From the NCBI GenBank assembly GCA_965216035.1, contig CBDCFM010000019.1, forward strand, positions 248,001 through 312,000: a stretch of 64,000 bases of DNA, written 5' to 3'. Below, in pieces: positions 53,751-62,503 of the stretch. The notes under the pieces were generated by a model, which saw only the letters and a list, made by a program, of their open reading frames with translations, searched no databases and was not told where the DNA came from. The translations under genes and the position numbers were made by a program. Numbering within the stretch: position 1 is the stretch's first letter; each line of letters starts with the position of its first letter. Origin of the DNA: G963664115 sp965216035 (GTDB lineage: Bacteria; Acidobacteriota; Terriglobia; 20CM-2-55-15).

Positions 53751-54092
53751 GTGAAGAACACTCAAACCATTTCGGATTGGACGACGAGCTTGGCGTCGGT
53801 TTTAAAAGCCGATCGCAAGAAAGGCAACACTGAAGCATCCGGTGAGTTTAACGAACATATTCAGACCCGGCTCGTCAGAGCCGACGCTCGCATCGCAACT
53901 CTGGAAGCCGAGCTGAAAAAGAAGGAGATCAGTCTTAGCGCGTTGATATCTGAAGATGTGAGAAGTAGTCAGGAAATCAGCGAACTTCAGGACATGGTGT
54001 GGAGAGCCCATCGTGATCTGCCAGAGGGCTGTCACTGCGAAATCTGCGCCGAGGTCGAACGCAGCCACATTGAATTCCCCGGTTTACTTTGA
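53751..54092 (+). CDS. Small coiled-coil protein with C-terminal CxCxxC motif (paralogue 2)
   Basis: The 113-residue protein starts at GTG 53751, just after GGGAGGTGGG. It parallels the protein at 52402-52731: RIATLEAELKKKEISLSALISEDVRSSQEISELQDMVW, then AHRDLPEGCHCEICAEVERSHIEF. About half the residues match over the last 70. The N-terminal 30 residues differ. The Cys pattern CxCxxC and the AEVE after it are conserved. The stop is 1 bp before the start of a small HTH gene, implying co-translation. The function is unknown. Confidence 0.75.
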   Translation: MKNTQTISDWTTSLASVLKADRKKGNTEASGEFNEHIQTRLVRADARIATLEAELKKKEISLSALISEDVRSSQEISELQDMVWRAHRDLPEGCHCEICAEVERSHIEFPGLL

Positions 54093-54093
54093 A

Positions 54094-54309
54094 ATGTCAC
54101 GGCCTCAACGAGAGCCTCTCACCAGGGACGAGCTTCTAAGGATCCAGACGCTGTTGAAGGATACGAACTTGTCCATGACGATGATCGCGGAACGTTTGAA
54201 ATGTACCCGGAGATCTGTCGCAAGACTGAACAGGGTACTTCAGGTTCGCTCATACCACGGACAACAGAGCTATCGGCCACCCGGAGGCTCAAGTCGTGAA
54301 CTGGTATGA
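54094..54309 (+). CDS. Small HTH DNA-binding-like protein
   Basis: The 71-residue protein begins MSRPQREPLTRDELLRIQTLLKD and has a helix-turn-helix-like segment NLSMTMIAERLKCTRRSVARLNRVLQ, similar in layout to homeodomain-like or HTH_7-type regulators and resolvase tails. It ends in a short basic, glycine-rich tail. ATG 54094 begins 1 bp after the stop of the CxCxxC gene. The likely role is DNA binding in the same operon; this rests on the HTH pattern alone. Confidence 0.6.
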   Translation: MSRPQREPLTRDELLRIQTLLKDTNLSMTMIAERLKCTRRSVARLNRVLQVRSYHGQQSYRPPGGSSRELV

Positions 54310-54558
54310 AGAAGCCAGGGAAGACGTGTCAGTATTGCCGGCGCCCTGCCCCTCCCTGCTTAGCACCGAAATCCATTCTGAAGTCCAGATCGCCAGTGGC
54401 ACCCATCAAACAGACTGAACCCTGTCTGCAATAGCTCCCCCAGCGGGACCGGCGGGCTGCGGCTTCGGTCCGGCCGCTTCGATCGGGCAGTCCTGGGGCC
54501 CAGTGACGGCGCCTTCGCCCGAGCGCTTGAACGAAATGCCCTGTGCCCTTCTTTGCTT

Positions 54559-54750
54559 CTAACGTGCCGGTTTCGATTTCGCCGTCCGCTTACGGGCTGA
54601 AACCGTCGGTTTGATGAAGGTCCAGGTTGCGGGCCGATCGTGCACCGGGCAGTCCGGAAATGCTTGTCCCTCAAGGAGTTCAACTTCATAGCCGCAGTCG
54701 TTCGATCGATAGAAACCTTGTTGCTTGCACGGCTTGCCTGTCCTGTGCAT
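54559..54750 (-). CDS. Small zinc-ribbon protein (YjzC-like layout)
   Basis: The 63-residue protein has a strong Shine-Dalgarno (CGGAGG, 6 bp before ATG 54750). It reads TGKPCKQQGFYRSNDCGYEVELLEGQAFPDCPVHDRPATWTFIKP, the layout of short zinc-ribbon proteins with G-x-Y-x-C-x-x-C and FPPC blocks; here the second knuckle is CPVHD, so one ligand may be His or lost. The tail is basic (SARKRTAKSKPAR). The function is unknown. It faces the HTH gene. Confidence 0.65.
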   Translation of the reverse strand: MHRTGKPCKQQGFYRSNDCGYEVELLEGQAFPDCPVHDRPATWTFIKPTVSARKRTAKSKPAR

Positions 54751-54957
54751 CTCAATCCTCCGCTGATTCGCTTCAGTTTTGTTGATGTATTTGACGTTTG
54801 AAAACTAACATCATCAGTCGGAGAAATGGAATAGATGGGACACCGTGGGAGTGGGCGGGCTAACTTGTGTTTGTCAGATTGCTAGCTTAGACTCAATAAG
54901 TTCAGAATCGATTGCAGTCCGGCTAGCGTTGTTTATAGCCCGTAGGGGGTCTGTTCG

Positions 54958-55665
54958 TTGGCACGCAAGAAGTTGACTCGGAAAGAACTGGTTCAGAAGG
55001 ATGAGATCACATCGGTTCTGGAGTCGGTGACGACCTATGTCATGGAACATGGGAAGCCGATCGCCATCGGTGTGAGTGCTGCGGTCGTAGGCATCGCGAT
55101 CATCGTGGTTTTAAACGTGGCTGCGGCGAACCGCGAAGCAGCAGCCCAGAGCGCGCTCGCCGAAGTCATTCGAGTCTACGCAACGGTCACCGAAGACACG
55201 TCCGACGAGGCAAGATTCCAGGCCACTCTGGCCGAAGCGGCACGCGTTGAGTCCGACTATCCCGATCAGCCTGCGACTCAGATCGCCCGGTATTTTGCCG
55301 GTCTGAGTCATCAGGGTCTGGAAAATTCCGATCAGTCAATCGCGATTTTCGCCGGGTTGGCCGAATCAGGCGACGAGATGATCAGCCAGGTTGCACGTGT
55401 CGCCTTGGCTGAGTCCTATAAGAGTCAGGGCGATCTGGAGCATGCGATCGAAGTTTATCAGGCGCTAGCCGATACAGGTGGCTACTCGCAGAGCGCAGTT
55501 TTATACGAACTGGGACGGCTCCATGAGGCAACATCCATGCCTGAGGAGGCGCTCGGTTTCTACCAGACTCTTGTCGGCGAGTATCCGGACTCCCCATTCC
55601 GCGAAGACGCGGATCGTGCGCTGAGACGGCTGACCCCCGCCGATAGCTCCGAGGAACCCTCTTGA
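54958..55665 (+). CDS. Membrane-anchored TPR protein (YfgM-like)
   Basis: The 235-residue protein has a basic N terminus, one membrane segment (PIAIGVSAAVVGIAIIVVLNV, about 34-54) and then TPR-like helices (ATQIARYFAGLSHQGLENSDQSIAIFAGLAES, RVALAESYKSQGDLEHAIEVYQALAD, YELGRLHEATSMPEEALGFYQTLVGEYPDSPF). Related anchored TPR proteins assist envelope protein folding and secretion. The start is TTG 54958, after AGGGGGTC. DUF177 follows about 30 bp later. Confidence 0.85.
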   Translation: MARKKLTRKELVQKDEITSVLESVTTYVMEHGKPIAIGVSAAVVGIAIIVVLNVAAANREAAAQSALAEVIRVYATVTEDTSDEARFQATLAEAARVESDYPDQPATQIARYFAGLSHQGLENSDQSIAIFAGLAESGDEMISQVARVALAESYKSQGDLEHAIEVYQALADTGGYSQSAVLYELGRLHEATSMPEEALGFYQTLVGEYPDSPFREDADRALRRLTPADSSEEPS

Positions 55666-55693
55666 TCCTGATCCATTCGTCGGACCAGCAGGG

Positions 55694-56320
55694 ATGGTGT
55701 CGGTAGGCCCTCGTCCAGGTGTTTGTAAAGTGAACGTGAATTCGAGGACTTCTCCCGATCGAGGTCGCGAGTTTGGAGCCTCGAGTGTTGATCTGGCGGC
55801 TCTTGGCAGTGGACGATTGGTGCTCCAGGGCTCTCTGGCACCAGGCGAGCTGGATTTACCCGAACATGGGATCCGGCAGATCGAACTCCTGGTTTGGTCG
55901 GGTTTCCTAGAGCGGAACAACTCCGAATACCGCCTGTCCGGAGAAGTCGTCACCGTGGTGGAAATGGAGTGCGTCCGGTGTCTCGATCCCGTTCGAGAGT
56001 CGGTTCGCAGAGAGTTTGACTTATTGTTCCAGCATCGCGAGAGTCTGATTTACGCCGAACACGAAGAGCTTGCGTTGTTACAGTCTGACACGCGGATTTC
56101 GTTTTTGACCGGATCCGAATTGCCGTTGAATGAGCTGATGCGGGAGCAGGTACTTCTCGCTCTGCCCATGAAGCCCCTGTGTCGCTCCGAATGCCCCGGG
56201 CTTTGTCCAGTTTGTGGAATCCACCTGAACAACGATTCGTGTGAATGTTCCCTTCAGGAGATCAATCCTGCGTTCGAAGTTCTAGGAGAGTTCAAGAAGC
56301 AGTTGGAAAATCCCATTTAA
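55694..56320 (+). CDS. DUF177/YceD-family protein
   Basis: The 208-residue protein has the DUF177 pattern: VVTVVEMECVRCLDPVRESVRREFDLLF, ELPLNELMREQVLLALPMKPLCRSECPGLCPVCGIHLNNDSCEC and a C-terminal helix. The cysteine set CRSECPGLCPVCG is characteristic. The family is nearly always next to rpmF (as here, 21 bp) and affects 23S rRNA levels. The true start could be later than 55694, because the first 30 residues are unlike family members. Confidence 0.88.
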   Translation: MVSVGPRPGVCKVNVNSRTSPDRGREFGASSVDLAALGSGRLVLQGSLAPGELDLPEHGIRQIELLVWSGFLERNNSEYRLSGEVVTVVEMECVRCLDPVRESVRREFDLLFQHRESLIYAEHEELALLQSDTRISFLTGSELPLNELMREQVLLALPMKPLCRSECPGLCPVCGIHLNNDSCECSLQEINPAFEVLGEFKKQLENPI

Positions 56321-56341
56321 GTCGGAGTTAGTAACTAACTC

Positions 56342-56524
56342 ATGCCTAATCCAAAACGTAGACATTCAAAAACGCGCAAGAACAAGCGGCGCGCTCATGA
56401 CTCTCTGACGGCACCATCATTTGCGGAATGCTCTAACTGTCACGAGTTAAGACTGCCGCATCGTGTCTGTCCCCATTGCGGCTATTACAAAGGCCGTGAA
56501 GTCATAGAGACCGCTGAAGAATAA
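56342..56524 (+). CDS. rpmF: 50S ribosomal protein L32
   Basis: The 60-residue protein starts MPNPKRRHSKTRKNKRRAHD and has the zinc-ribbon pair CSNCHELRLPHRVCPHCGYYKGREV, typical of the Zn-binding L32. It is part of the large ribosomal subunit. The order DUF177-rpmF-plsX is widely conserved and is complete here. Confidence 0.96.
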   Translation: MPNPKRRHSKTRKNKRRAHDSLTAPSFAECSNCHELRLPHRVCPHCGYYKGREVIETAEE

Positions 56525-56533
56525 AGCTATCCC

Positions 56534-57610
56534 GTGACGACAATCGCAGTCGACGCAATGGGGAGCGACCACGCTCCGGCAGTGGAAGTCGAGGGCGCCG
56601 TGCTTGCCGCGGCCGAATATGGCGTTCACGTGGTGCTTGTTGGCCAATCCGAACCCATTGAGGCGGCTCTCAGCGGGCACGAAACGTCCGGCCACTCCAT
56701 CGAAGTCCATCATGCCAGCGAGGTCGTGGGCATGGAAGAATCCGCGATGAGCCCGCTCCGCCGCAAGAAAGATTCGTCAGTCCGTATAATGGCCAACCTG
56801 ATGAGTGAGGGCCGGGTTTCCGGTATCGTCAGTGCAGGAAACACGGGGGCTGTGATGGCTGCCACGAAGGTGATCGCAGGCTCACTTTCGGTCGTGGACC
56901 GGCCCGCGCTTTCGACCGTTCTGCCGACACAGAAGGGAAAACCCTCGATCCTGCTCGACGTGGGTGCGAATGTCGATTGCAAGCCTTTGCACCTGGTGCA
57001 ATTCGCAATCATGGGGGACATATATTCGCGCTACATATTCGGCATCCGCCGTCCCCGAATCGGTTTGCTGTCGATTGGCGAGGAAGATTCAAAAGGCAAC
57101 GAGCTGACGAAGGAAGTCTTCAAGACTCTCAAGCAGGCTCCGCTGAACTTTGTAGGCAACATTGAGGGCAGAGATATTTTTAAGGGTGATGTGGATGTGA
57201 TCGTCTGCGACGGTTTTACGGGGAACGTTGCGCTCAAGTTGAGCGAGGGCCTCATAGAGACGGTAACGACGATGTTGGGGGACGAGCTTCGGCGGACGCT
57301 TTCGGCGAAGGTCGGTTACATTCTGGCCCAGAAGGCGTTTCAGCAATTCAGCCGCCGAATGGACTATTCCGAATACGGGGGTGCCCCGCTGCTGGGCATC
57401 AAGGGCATCGGTATCATCTGTCACGGCCGATCTAACGCGAACGCCATAAAGAACGCGATTCGGGTGGCCCACGAATTCTGCGAACAGAACGTCAACGAAG
57501 AATTCGAGCGCGAATTTCATAAGCTAGGCCTGACAAAGCCGGATCCTTCCAGCCCAGAACAAGCCGTCGAGAGTGATACCAATGTATCTCGCTCCGGCGT
57601 CATCAGTTAG
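56534..57610 (+). CDS. plsX: Phosphate acyltransferase PlsX
   Basis: The 358-residue protein starts at GTG 56534 with TTIAVDAMGSDHAPAVEVEGA. It has VVGMEESAMSPLRRKKDSSVRI, VSAGNTGAVMAATK, KPSILLDVGANVDCKP and DVIVCDGFTGNVALKLSEG, all PlsX blocks. It makes acyl-phosphate from acyl-ACP to start phospholipid synthesis, at the membrane surface. fabD follows 24 bp later. Confidence 0.95.
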   Translation: MTTIAVDAMGSDHAPAVEVEGAVLAAAEYGVHVVLVGQSEPIEAALSGHETSGHSIEVHHASEVVGMEESAMSPLRRKKDSSVRIMANLMSEGRVSGIVSAGNTGAVMAATKVIAGSLSVVDRPALSTVLPTQKGKPSILLDVGANVDCKPLHLVQFAIMGDIYSRYIFGIRRPRIGLLSIGEEDSKGNELTKEVFKTLKQAPLNFVGNIEGRDIFKGDVDVIVCDGFTGNVALKLSEGLIETVTTMLGDELRRTLSAKVGYILAQKAFQQFSRRMDYSEYGGAPLLGIKGIGIICHGRSNANAIKNAIRVAHEFCEQNVNEEFEREFHKLGLTKPDPSSPEQAVESDTNVSRSGVIS

Positions 57611-57634
57611 CTCCAATTCGCACTTCGCTTTTAA

Positions 57635-58588
57635 ATGGCATCCCGAAAAATTGCTCTCATGTTCCCGGGCCAAGGCGCCCAGTACGCTGGCATGGGCCGC
57701 AATCTGGCCGAACGCTGTCCGTCTGTAGCCGCCCTGTTCCGGGAAGCGGATGATGCCTTGGGCTTTCCGATATCAAAGCTGTGCTTGGAGGGACCGGAAG
57801 AAGAGCTGAGGCTTACCGAAAACACGCAACCGGCTCTCCTGATGACTGCCGTAGGTGCTTTCCGCGTGCTATTAGAACGCGGTGTGACGCCAGATTTCGT
57901 CGCGGGACATAGCTTAGGAGAGTACAGCGCACTGGTTGCTGCGGGTTCGCTTGATTTCTCGAGCGCGGTGTCCCTGGTTCGGAATCGCGGACGCTACATG
58001 CAGGAAGCTGTTCCTGTGGGCGAAGGTGCGATGGCGGCAATACTTGGACTCGATCCCGACGCGGTTAGGGCGGTCTGTGAGCGTGTTGAAGAATCGGAAG
58101 TGGTGACGCCAGCCAATTTCAATTCGCCAACCCAGGTTGTGATTGCCGGCAATCGGGCGGCGGTCGAACGAGCCATTGACGAGGCCAGGAGCGCCGGAGC
58201 ACGCAAAGCATTACTCCTCCCGGTGAGTGCTCCATTCCATTGCAGCTTGATGCTGCCAGCGGAGGAGCGCCTATCTGAAGATCTAAGTGCGATCGCTTTC
58301 GGAGATCTGCAGTTTCCCATCGTGACGAACGTTGACGCGCAGGTAATTCGGACCGGTTCGGAAGCACGCGAAGCGCTGCGGAGACAGACTTCCCGGCCGG
58401 TCCGCTGGCATGAGACCATGCGTTTTCTTCTCGATTCGGGAGTCGACACTTTTATCGAAGTTGGACCGGGAAAGGTTCTGACCGGGACTGCTTCGTTCCA
58501 TCGAAAAGTCGGTTACAATGCTAAACGCGGAGGACGAGGCTTCGCTGGACCATGCCCTGGACACACTGCAGACTTCGCAGTGACGTGA
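57635..58588 (+). CDS. fabD: Malonyl-CoA:ACP transacylase FabD, C terminus frameshifted
   Basis: The protein has LMFPGQGAQYAGMG, the nucleophile in VAGHSLGEYSALVA, RGRYMQEAVPVGEGAMAAILG, and the His in APFHCSLM. After FIEVGPGKVLTG (about 58483) the frame reads TASFHRKVGYNAKRGG, unlike the family. One extra G in GGG near 58488 explains it: removing it gives LLRSIEKSVTMLNAEDEASLDHALDTLQTSQ and a stop at 58579-58581. This may be a sequencing error. The enzyme loads malonate on ACP. Confidence 0.92.
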   Translation: MASRKIALMFPGQGAQYAGMGRNLAERCPSVAALFREADDALGFPISKLCLEGPEEELRLTENTQPALLMTAVGAFRVLLERGVTPDFVAGHSLGEYSALVAAGSLDFSSAVSLVRNRGRYMQEAVPVGEGAMAAILGLDPDAVRAVCERVEESEVVTPANFNSPTQVVIAGNRAAVERAIDEARSAGARKALLLPVSAPFHCSLMLPAEERLSEDLSAIAFGDLQFPIVTNVDAQVIRTGSEAREALRRQTSRPVRWHETMRFLLDSGVDTFIEVGPGKVLTGTASFHRKVGYNAKRGGRGFAGPCPGHTADFAVT

Positions 58589-58682
58589 GCTTCCCGGGTT
58601 CATCCCGCCCTCGTTGTCGAGCCACGCGTGTCTCGCCCTGTGGCGTGCATTGAGAATCATTCGAAAGACGGAGGTTGTGCAA

Positions 58683-58928
58683 ATGTCTTCTTCGGTTGAA
58701 GGAAAAGTCAAAGCAATAATCGTAGAGCAGCTGAGTGTTGACGAATCGGAGGTCACACCCACAGCTTCGTTCATTGACGACCTGGGAGCAGATTCCCTGG
58801 ATACGGTGGAGTTGGTCATGGCGCTGGAGGAAGGGTTTGGCATAGAGATTCCCGATGACGCGGCTGAAAAGATCACCACCGTGAAGGAAGCGATGGAATA
58901 CATCGAAGCTCACGGGCCCAAGAAGTAA
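58683..58928 (+). CDS. acpP: Acyl carrier protein
   Basis: The 81-residue acidic protein has the phosphopantetheine site FIDDLGADSLDTVELVMALEE, with Ser in DSL. It starts at ATG 58683 (MSSSVEGKVKAIIVEQLSVDESEV). It carries acyl chains in fatty-acid synthesis. Position between fabD and fabF is canonical; fabG is missing from the usual place. The fabF start is 22 bp downstream. Confidence 0.96.
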   Translation: MSSSVEGKVKAIIVEQLSVDESEVTPTASFIDDLGADSLDTVELVMALEEGFGIEIPDDAAEKITTVKEAMEYIEAHGPKK

Positions 58929-58950
58929 GCAGAGTCGGAGGTTTTAGGTC

Positions 58951-60189
58951 TTGGAGAGGAGAGTCGTCGTTACAGGTGTCGGACTCGTCACCGCACTCGG
59001 AATCGGAACTGATGCGACATGGGAAGGTCTGCGGGCAGGCCGAAGTGGGGTCTCTAAGATCACACGATTCGACACGACGCAGTTTTCCGCAAAGATTGCA
59101 GCAGAGCTGACCAATTTTGATCCACTGAACTGGATCGAGAAGAAAGAGGTCAAGAAGATGGATAGGTTTATTCATTGCGCGATTGCTGCTTCCGCGTTTG
59201 CCGTCGAACAGTCTGGCCTGGAAATAACGCCAGAGCTTTCCGAAAGAGCCGGGGTGTTCATCGGTTCGGGAATCGGTGGTTTCAATATTATTGAGCGTGA
59301 ACACGACAACTTCATACGCGGCGGTCCCCGCAAGATCTCTCCGTTTTTTATACCATCCAGCATCATCAACCTGGCAGCCGGCCAGGTTTCCATTCGTTTC
59401 GGAGCCAGAGGGCCGAACTCTGCTCCGTGCACGGCCTGTTCCTCCGGAGCGCACGCAGTGGGCGATGCCTACGAGTTAATGCTCCGAGGCGACGCCGACA
59501 TAATGATTGCGGGAGGATCTGAAGCCGCAATTACCCCGATGGGGGTGGGTGGATTTGCCGCCATGAGGGCCCTGTCCACCCGTAATGACGAGCCTGAACG
59601 GGCCTCCCGACCTTTCGATCGTGAGCGGGACGGCTTCGTGATGGGTGAAGGTTCTGGGATTCTCGTACTGGAAGTTCTCGAAATGGCGAAGAAGCGGGGC
59701 GCTCCCATTCTTGCCGAGCTTGTCGGATATGGCATGAGCGCCGATGCCTATCACATCACGCTCCCATCGGAAGATGGAGGCGGTGGCTACAGAGTAATGC
59801 AGAACGCTCTGAAGAGTGCGGACGTTGCACCCGATAAAGTCAGCTATATCAACGCCCACGGGACGTCGACACCTCCAAATGACCGCCTGGAGACGATAGC
59901 CATAAGGCGGCTCTTCGGGGATGATGCGGGGAGGATCCCCGTCAGCTCGACGAAGTCGATGATCGGACACCTTCTGGGTGCCGCCGGAGCCGTCGAAGCC
60001 GGGATCAGCGTACTCGCGCTCCGGGACCAGGTCATACCTCCGACGATCAATTACGAAACTCAGGATCCGGACTGCGACTTGGACTACGTTCCCAATGAAA
60101 GCCGGGATGCCAATCTCGAGTACGTTTTGTCGAATTCTTTCGGATTTGGCGGCACCAACGCCGCTCTTCTCTTTCAACGTTTTAACTAG
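58951..60189 (+). CDS. fabF: Beta-ketoacyl-ACP synthase II
   Basis: The 412-residue thiolase-fold enzyme starts at TTG 58951 with VVVTGVGLVTALGIGTDATWEGL. It has the active Cys in APCTACSSGAHAVGDAYE and the two His in NAHGTSTPPNDRLE and KSMIGHLLGAAGAVEAG, then SNSFGFGGTNAALLF. It elongates acyl-ACP by condensation with malonyl-ACP. A GGAGG precedes the start, supporting TTG. It ends the fatty-acid operon. Confidence 0.96.
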   Translation: MERRVVVTGVGLVTALGIGTDATWEGLRAGRSGVSKITRFDTTQFSAKIAAELTNFDPLNWIEKKEVKKMDRFIHCAIAASAFAVEQSGLEITPELSERAGVFIGSGIGGFNIIEREHDNFIRGGPRKISPFFIPSSIINLAAGQVSIRFGARGPNSAPCTACSSGAHAVGDAYELMLRGDADIMIAGGSEAAITPMGVGGFAAMRALSTRNDEPERASRPFDRERDGFVMGEGSGILVLEVLEMAKKRGAPILAELVGYGMSADAYHITLPSEDGGGGYRVMQNALKSADVAPDKVSYINAHGTSTPPNDRLETIAIRRLFGDDAGRIPVSSTKSMIGHLLGAAGAVEAGISVLALRDQVIPPTINYETQDPDCDLDYVPNESRDANLEYVLSNSFGFGGTNAALLFQRFN

Positions 60190-60513
60190 AGCTTGCGGAA
60201 TCGACACCGGTGGCCGGATTACGGATACCGTGTTGTCCCGATCCACGCTTGGTCTGAACGACCGGCGACACTCGCGATTTCCACCATCGCAAAGCTTCCA
60301 GCTGCAAAACGTACGCGTTGGGAATCCCACAGTGGACTCCGCACGGTCCCTCCGTGCGGGGAACGACGATGCGAACCCGTGAGTTCAGAGTAATAAGATG
60401 ATTGGGTCCAGTAAGGACTACCGCTGGAGGATCGTTTCTAAAACGTTTCTACGATATCGCGGAAAACCGAAGCTTAACGTACTGAAGTTTTTCCGGTTTG
60501 CTATCCTGAATCC
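60190..60513. other. Intergenic gap with hairpin and 35-bp near-repeat
   Basis: No gene is seen. The 35 bp at 60235-60269 match 24195-24229 at about 30 of 35 positions (TGAACGACCGGCGAC core). A perfect 8-bp hairpin CCGCACGG..CCGTGCGG lies at 60339-60359, without a T-tract; it could end the fabF transcript or be regulatory. The promoter for the ETF-QO gene should lie at about 60420-60510. Confidence 0.5.
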
Positions 60514-62169
60514 ATGTCTCCTGAACACGAAATCATTGAGTTCGACGTTCTTGTGGTGGGTGGCGGGCCCGCAGGACTTGCCACCGCGTACCACCTGAGA
60601 CAACTTCTCGATCGGAATGGACGGAAAGACGCTTCGATCGCAGTTCTGGAAAAAGGCAAAGAAATCGGATCGCATATTATATCCGGAGCGGTATTCGATC
60701 CACGGGGCATAGATGAGCTCATACCCGACTGGTTGGCGAAAGGTGCTCCTGTCGAAAGTAAGGTTCGAGAGGACTGGTTTTACTTTCTGACCCGGAACCG
60801 GAAGCTGAGCCTGCCGATCATCCCTCCACCGCTTCGCAACGCGGGCAACTACATTATTTCGTTGAACAGATTTGTCCGTTGGTTGGGTCAGGTTGTCGAA
60901 GACAGCGGTGTTGATGTTTTTGCGGGTTTTTCTGGATCTGATTTGCTAGTTGAGAACGAGCAGGTCGTTGGAGTCCGCACCGGAGATAAGGGTGTCGACC
61001 GCGAAGGCAGTCCGAAAGGGACCTACGGGCCGGGTGTCGACATTCGCGCCAGCTTGACTGTGTTGGCCGAAGGCGTCCGGGGATCGTTGACGAAACAGAT
61101 CGTGGAGCGGTTCGGCTTGAGTGTTGGCCGAAACCCACAAGTCTACTCTGTGGGAGTCAAGGAAGTGTGGGAAGTTCCCGGACAGGAGGAGAACCGGGGA
61201 AGGGTCATTCACACCATGGGATTCCCGCTCTCGTCCAAAGAGTTTGGGGGCGGTTTCGTCTACAACATGGATCGGGGGCATGTGTCGGTTGGACTTGTTG
61301 TAGGTCTGGACTACGGAGATCCGCGTCTGGATCCTCACCGGAAGTTTCAGGAGTTCAAGGAACACACTCTAATCAGAGATGCGATCGAGGGTGGCCGACT
61401 GGTGTCTTATGGCGCCAAAGCCATTCCCGAAGGGGGGTACTGGGCGATGCCTCAGTGCCACTTTGCCGGTGGCCTGGTGGTGGGTGATTCCGGAGGATTC
61501 ATGAATTCCATGCGATTGAAGGGCATCCACCTGGCCTTGAAGAGTGGAATGCTTGCTGCCGAGGCGGCATGGGAAGCGATTGAGTCGAACGATTTCTCTG
61601 CCTCACGAATGAGATGTTTCGAGACCCTGGTCGAAGACAGCTGGATCAAAGACGAGCTATGGAAAGTGCGGAATTTTCACCAGGGATTCAAGAACGGACT
61701 CTGGAGCGGAATGCTTCACGCCGGTTTTCAGATGTTGACCCGAGGACGGGGATTCCGGAACCGTTACCTCGGCGAACCCGGTCACCTAGGCATGGGCAAG
61801 CTGTCGGAATACCCCTCTGCAAGTGGCTCGAACAGCGAAATAGAATTTGATCAGCTGTTAACGTTCGACAAATTGACCGATGTCTACCACTCGGGCACCG
61901 CACACGAAGAAGACCAGCCTGTTCACCTCGTGGTTCTTGATCCCGAACTGTGTCACACTCGTTGTACTGAGGAATACGGAAACCCGTGTCAGTATTTCTG
62001 TCCGGCCGCGGTCTACAGCATGGAAACGAACGAGGGCGGAGTGTCCCGACTTGCGATCACGGCCTCCAACTGCGTCCACTGCAAGACCTGCGACATCATG
62101 GATCCCTATCAGATTATTAACTGGATCCCTCCCGAAGGGGGTGGCGGACCCGGCTATGAGTATCTGTAG
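60514..62169 (+). CDS. Electron transfer flavoprotein-ubiquinone (menaquinone) oxidoreductase
   Basis: The 551-residue protein has an FAD-binding start FDVLVVGGGPAGLATAYHLRQLL, EKGKEIGSHIISGAVFDPRGIDELIPDW, the quinone-domain segments GVYSVGVKEVWEVP-like, GGFVYNMDRGHVSVGLVVGLDY and GGLVVGDSGGFMNSMRLKGIHLALKSGMLAAEAAWE. The C-terminal 4Fe-4S motif is SNCVHCKTCDIMDP, with CQYFCPAAVY. It passes electrons from ETF (acyl-CoA dehydrogenases) to the quinone pool; with mqnE nearby, menaquinone is likely. No etfAB is in the window. Confidence 0.95.
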   Translation: MSPEHEIIEFDVLVVGGGPAGLATAYHLRQLLDRNGRKDASIAVLEKGKEIGSHIISGAVFDPRGIDELIPDWLAKGAPVESKVREDWFYFLTRNRKLSLPIIPPPLRNAGNYIISLNRFVRWLGQVVEDSGVDVFAGFSGSDLLVENEQVVGVRTGDKGVDREGSPKGTYGPGVDIRASLTVLAEGVRGSLTKQIVERFGLSVGRNPQVYSVGVKEVWEVPGQEENRGRVIHTMGFPLSSKEFGGGFVYNMDRGHVSVGLVVGLDYGDPRLDPHRKFQEFKEHTLIRDAIEGGRLVSYGAKAIPEGGYWAMPQCHFAGGLVVGDSGGFMNSMRLKGIHLALKSGMLAAEAAWEAIESNDFSASRMRCFETLVEDSWIKDELWKVRNFHQGFKNGLWSGMLHAGFQMLTRGRGFRNRYLGEPGHLGMGKLSEYPSASGSNSEIEFDQLLTFDKLTDVYHSGTAHEEDQPVHLVVLDPELCHTRCTEEYGNPCQYFCPAAVYSMETNEGGVSRLAITASNCVHCKTCDIMDPYQIINWIPPEGGGGPGYEYL

Positions 62170-62231
62170 GCGTGGATCTGGACTGCCTGACGGATCGAGA
62201 GACGAATGGAGTGGGTAGAGTGGAGAAAACA

Positions 62232-62259
62232 CATGGCAGCCGGGCTGCCACGTCTTTTC
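62232..62259. terminator. Bidirectional intrinsic terminator
   Basis: GGCAGCC G GGCTGCC is a perfect stem followed by CTTTTC on the plus strand and by GTGTTTTC on the minus strand. It sits between the convergent ETF-QO and RRM genes and can serve both. Confidence 0.75.
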
Positions 62260-62503
62260 GAAATAGTTTAGTAGCGACCGCCTCCGGCGCCATCGCGCTT
62301 CACCTGGGGTCTTGCTTCGTTCACTGTCAGTTCGCGACCGTCAAGCTCGGTTCCGTTGAACTGCGAAATCGCCTTTGCGGCATTTTCCTCGCTCATTTCC
62401 ACAAAACCAAAGCCGCGGGATCGGCCAGTGTCACGGTCCGTAATGATCCGGACTGATTCGACCTCTCCGACTTGCGCGAACAGGTTGTCGAGATCGGTTT
62501 CCG

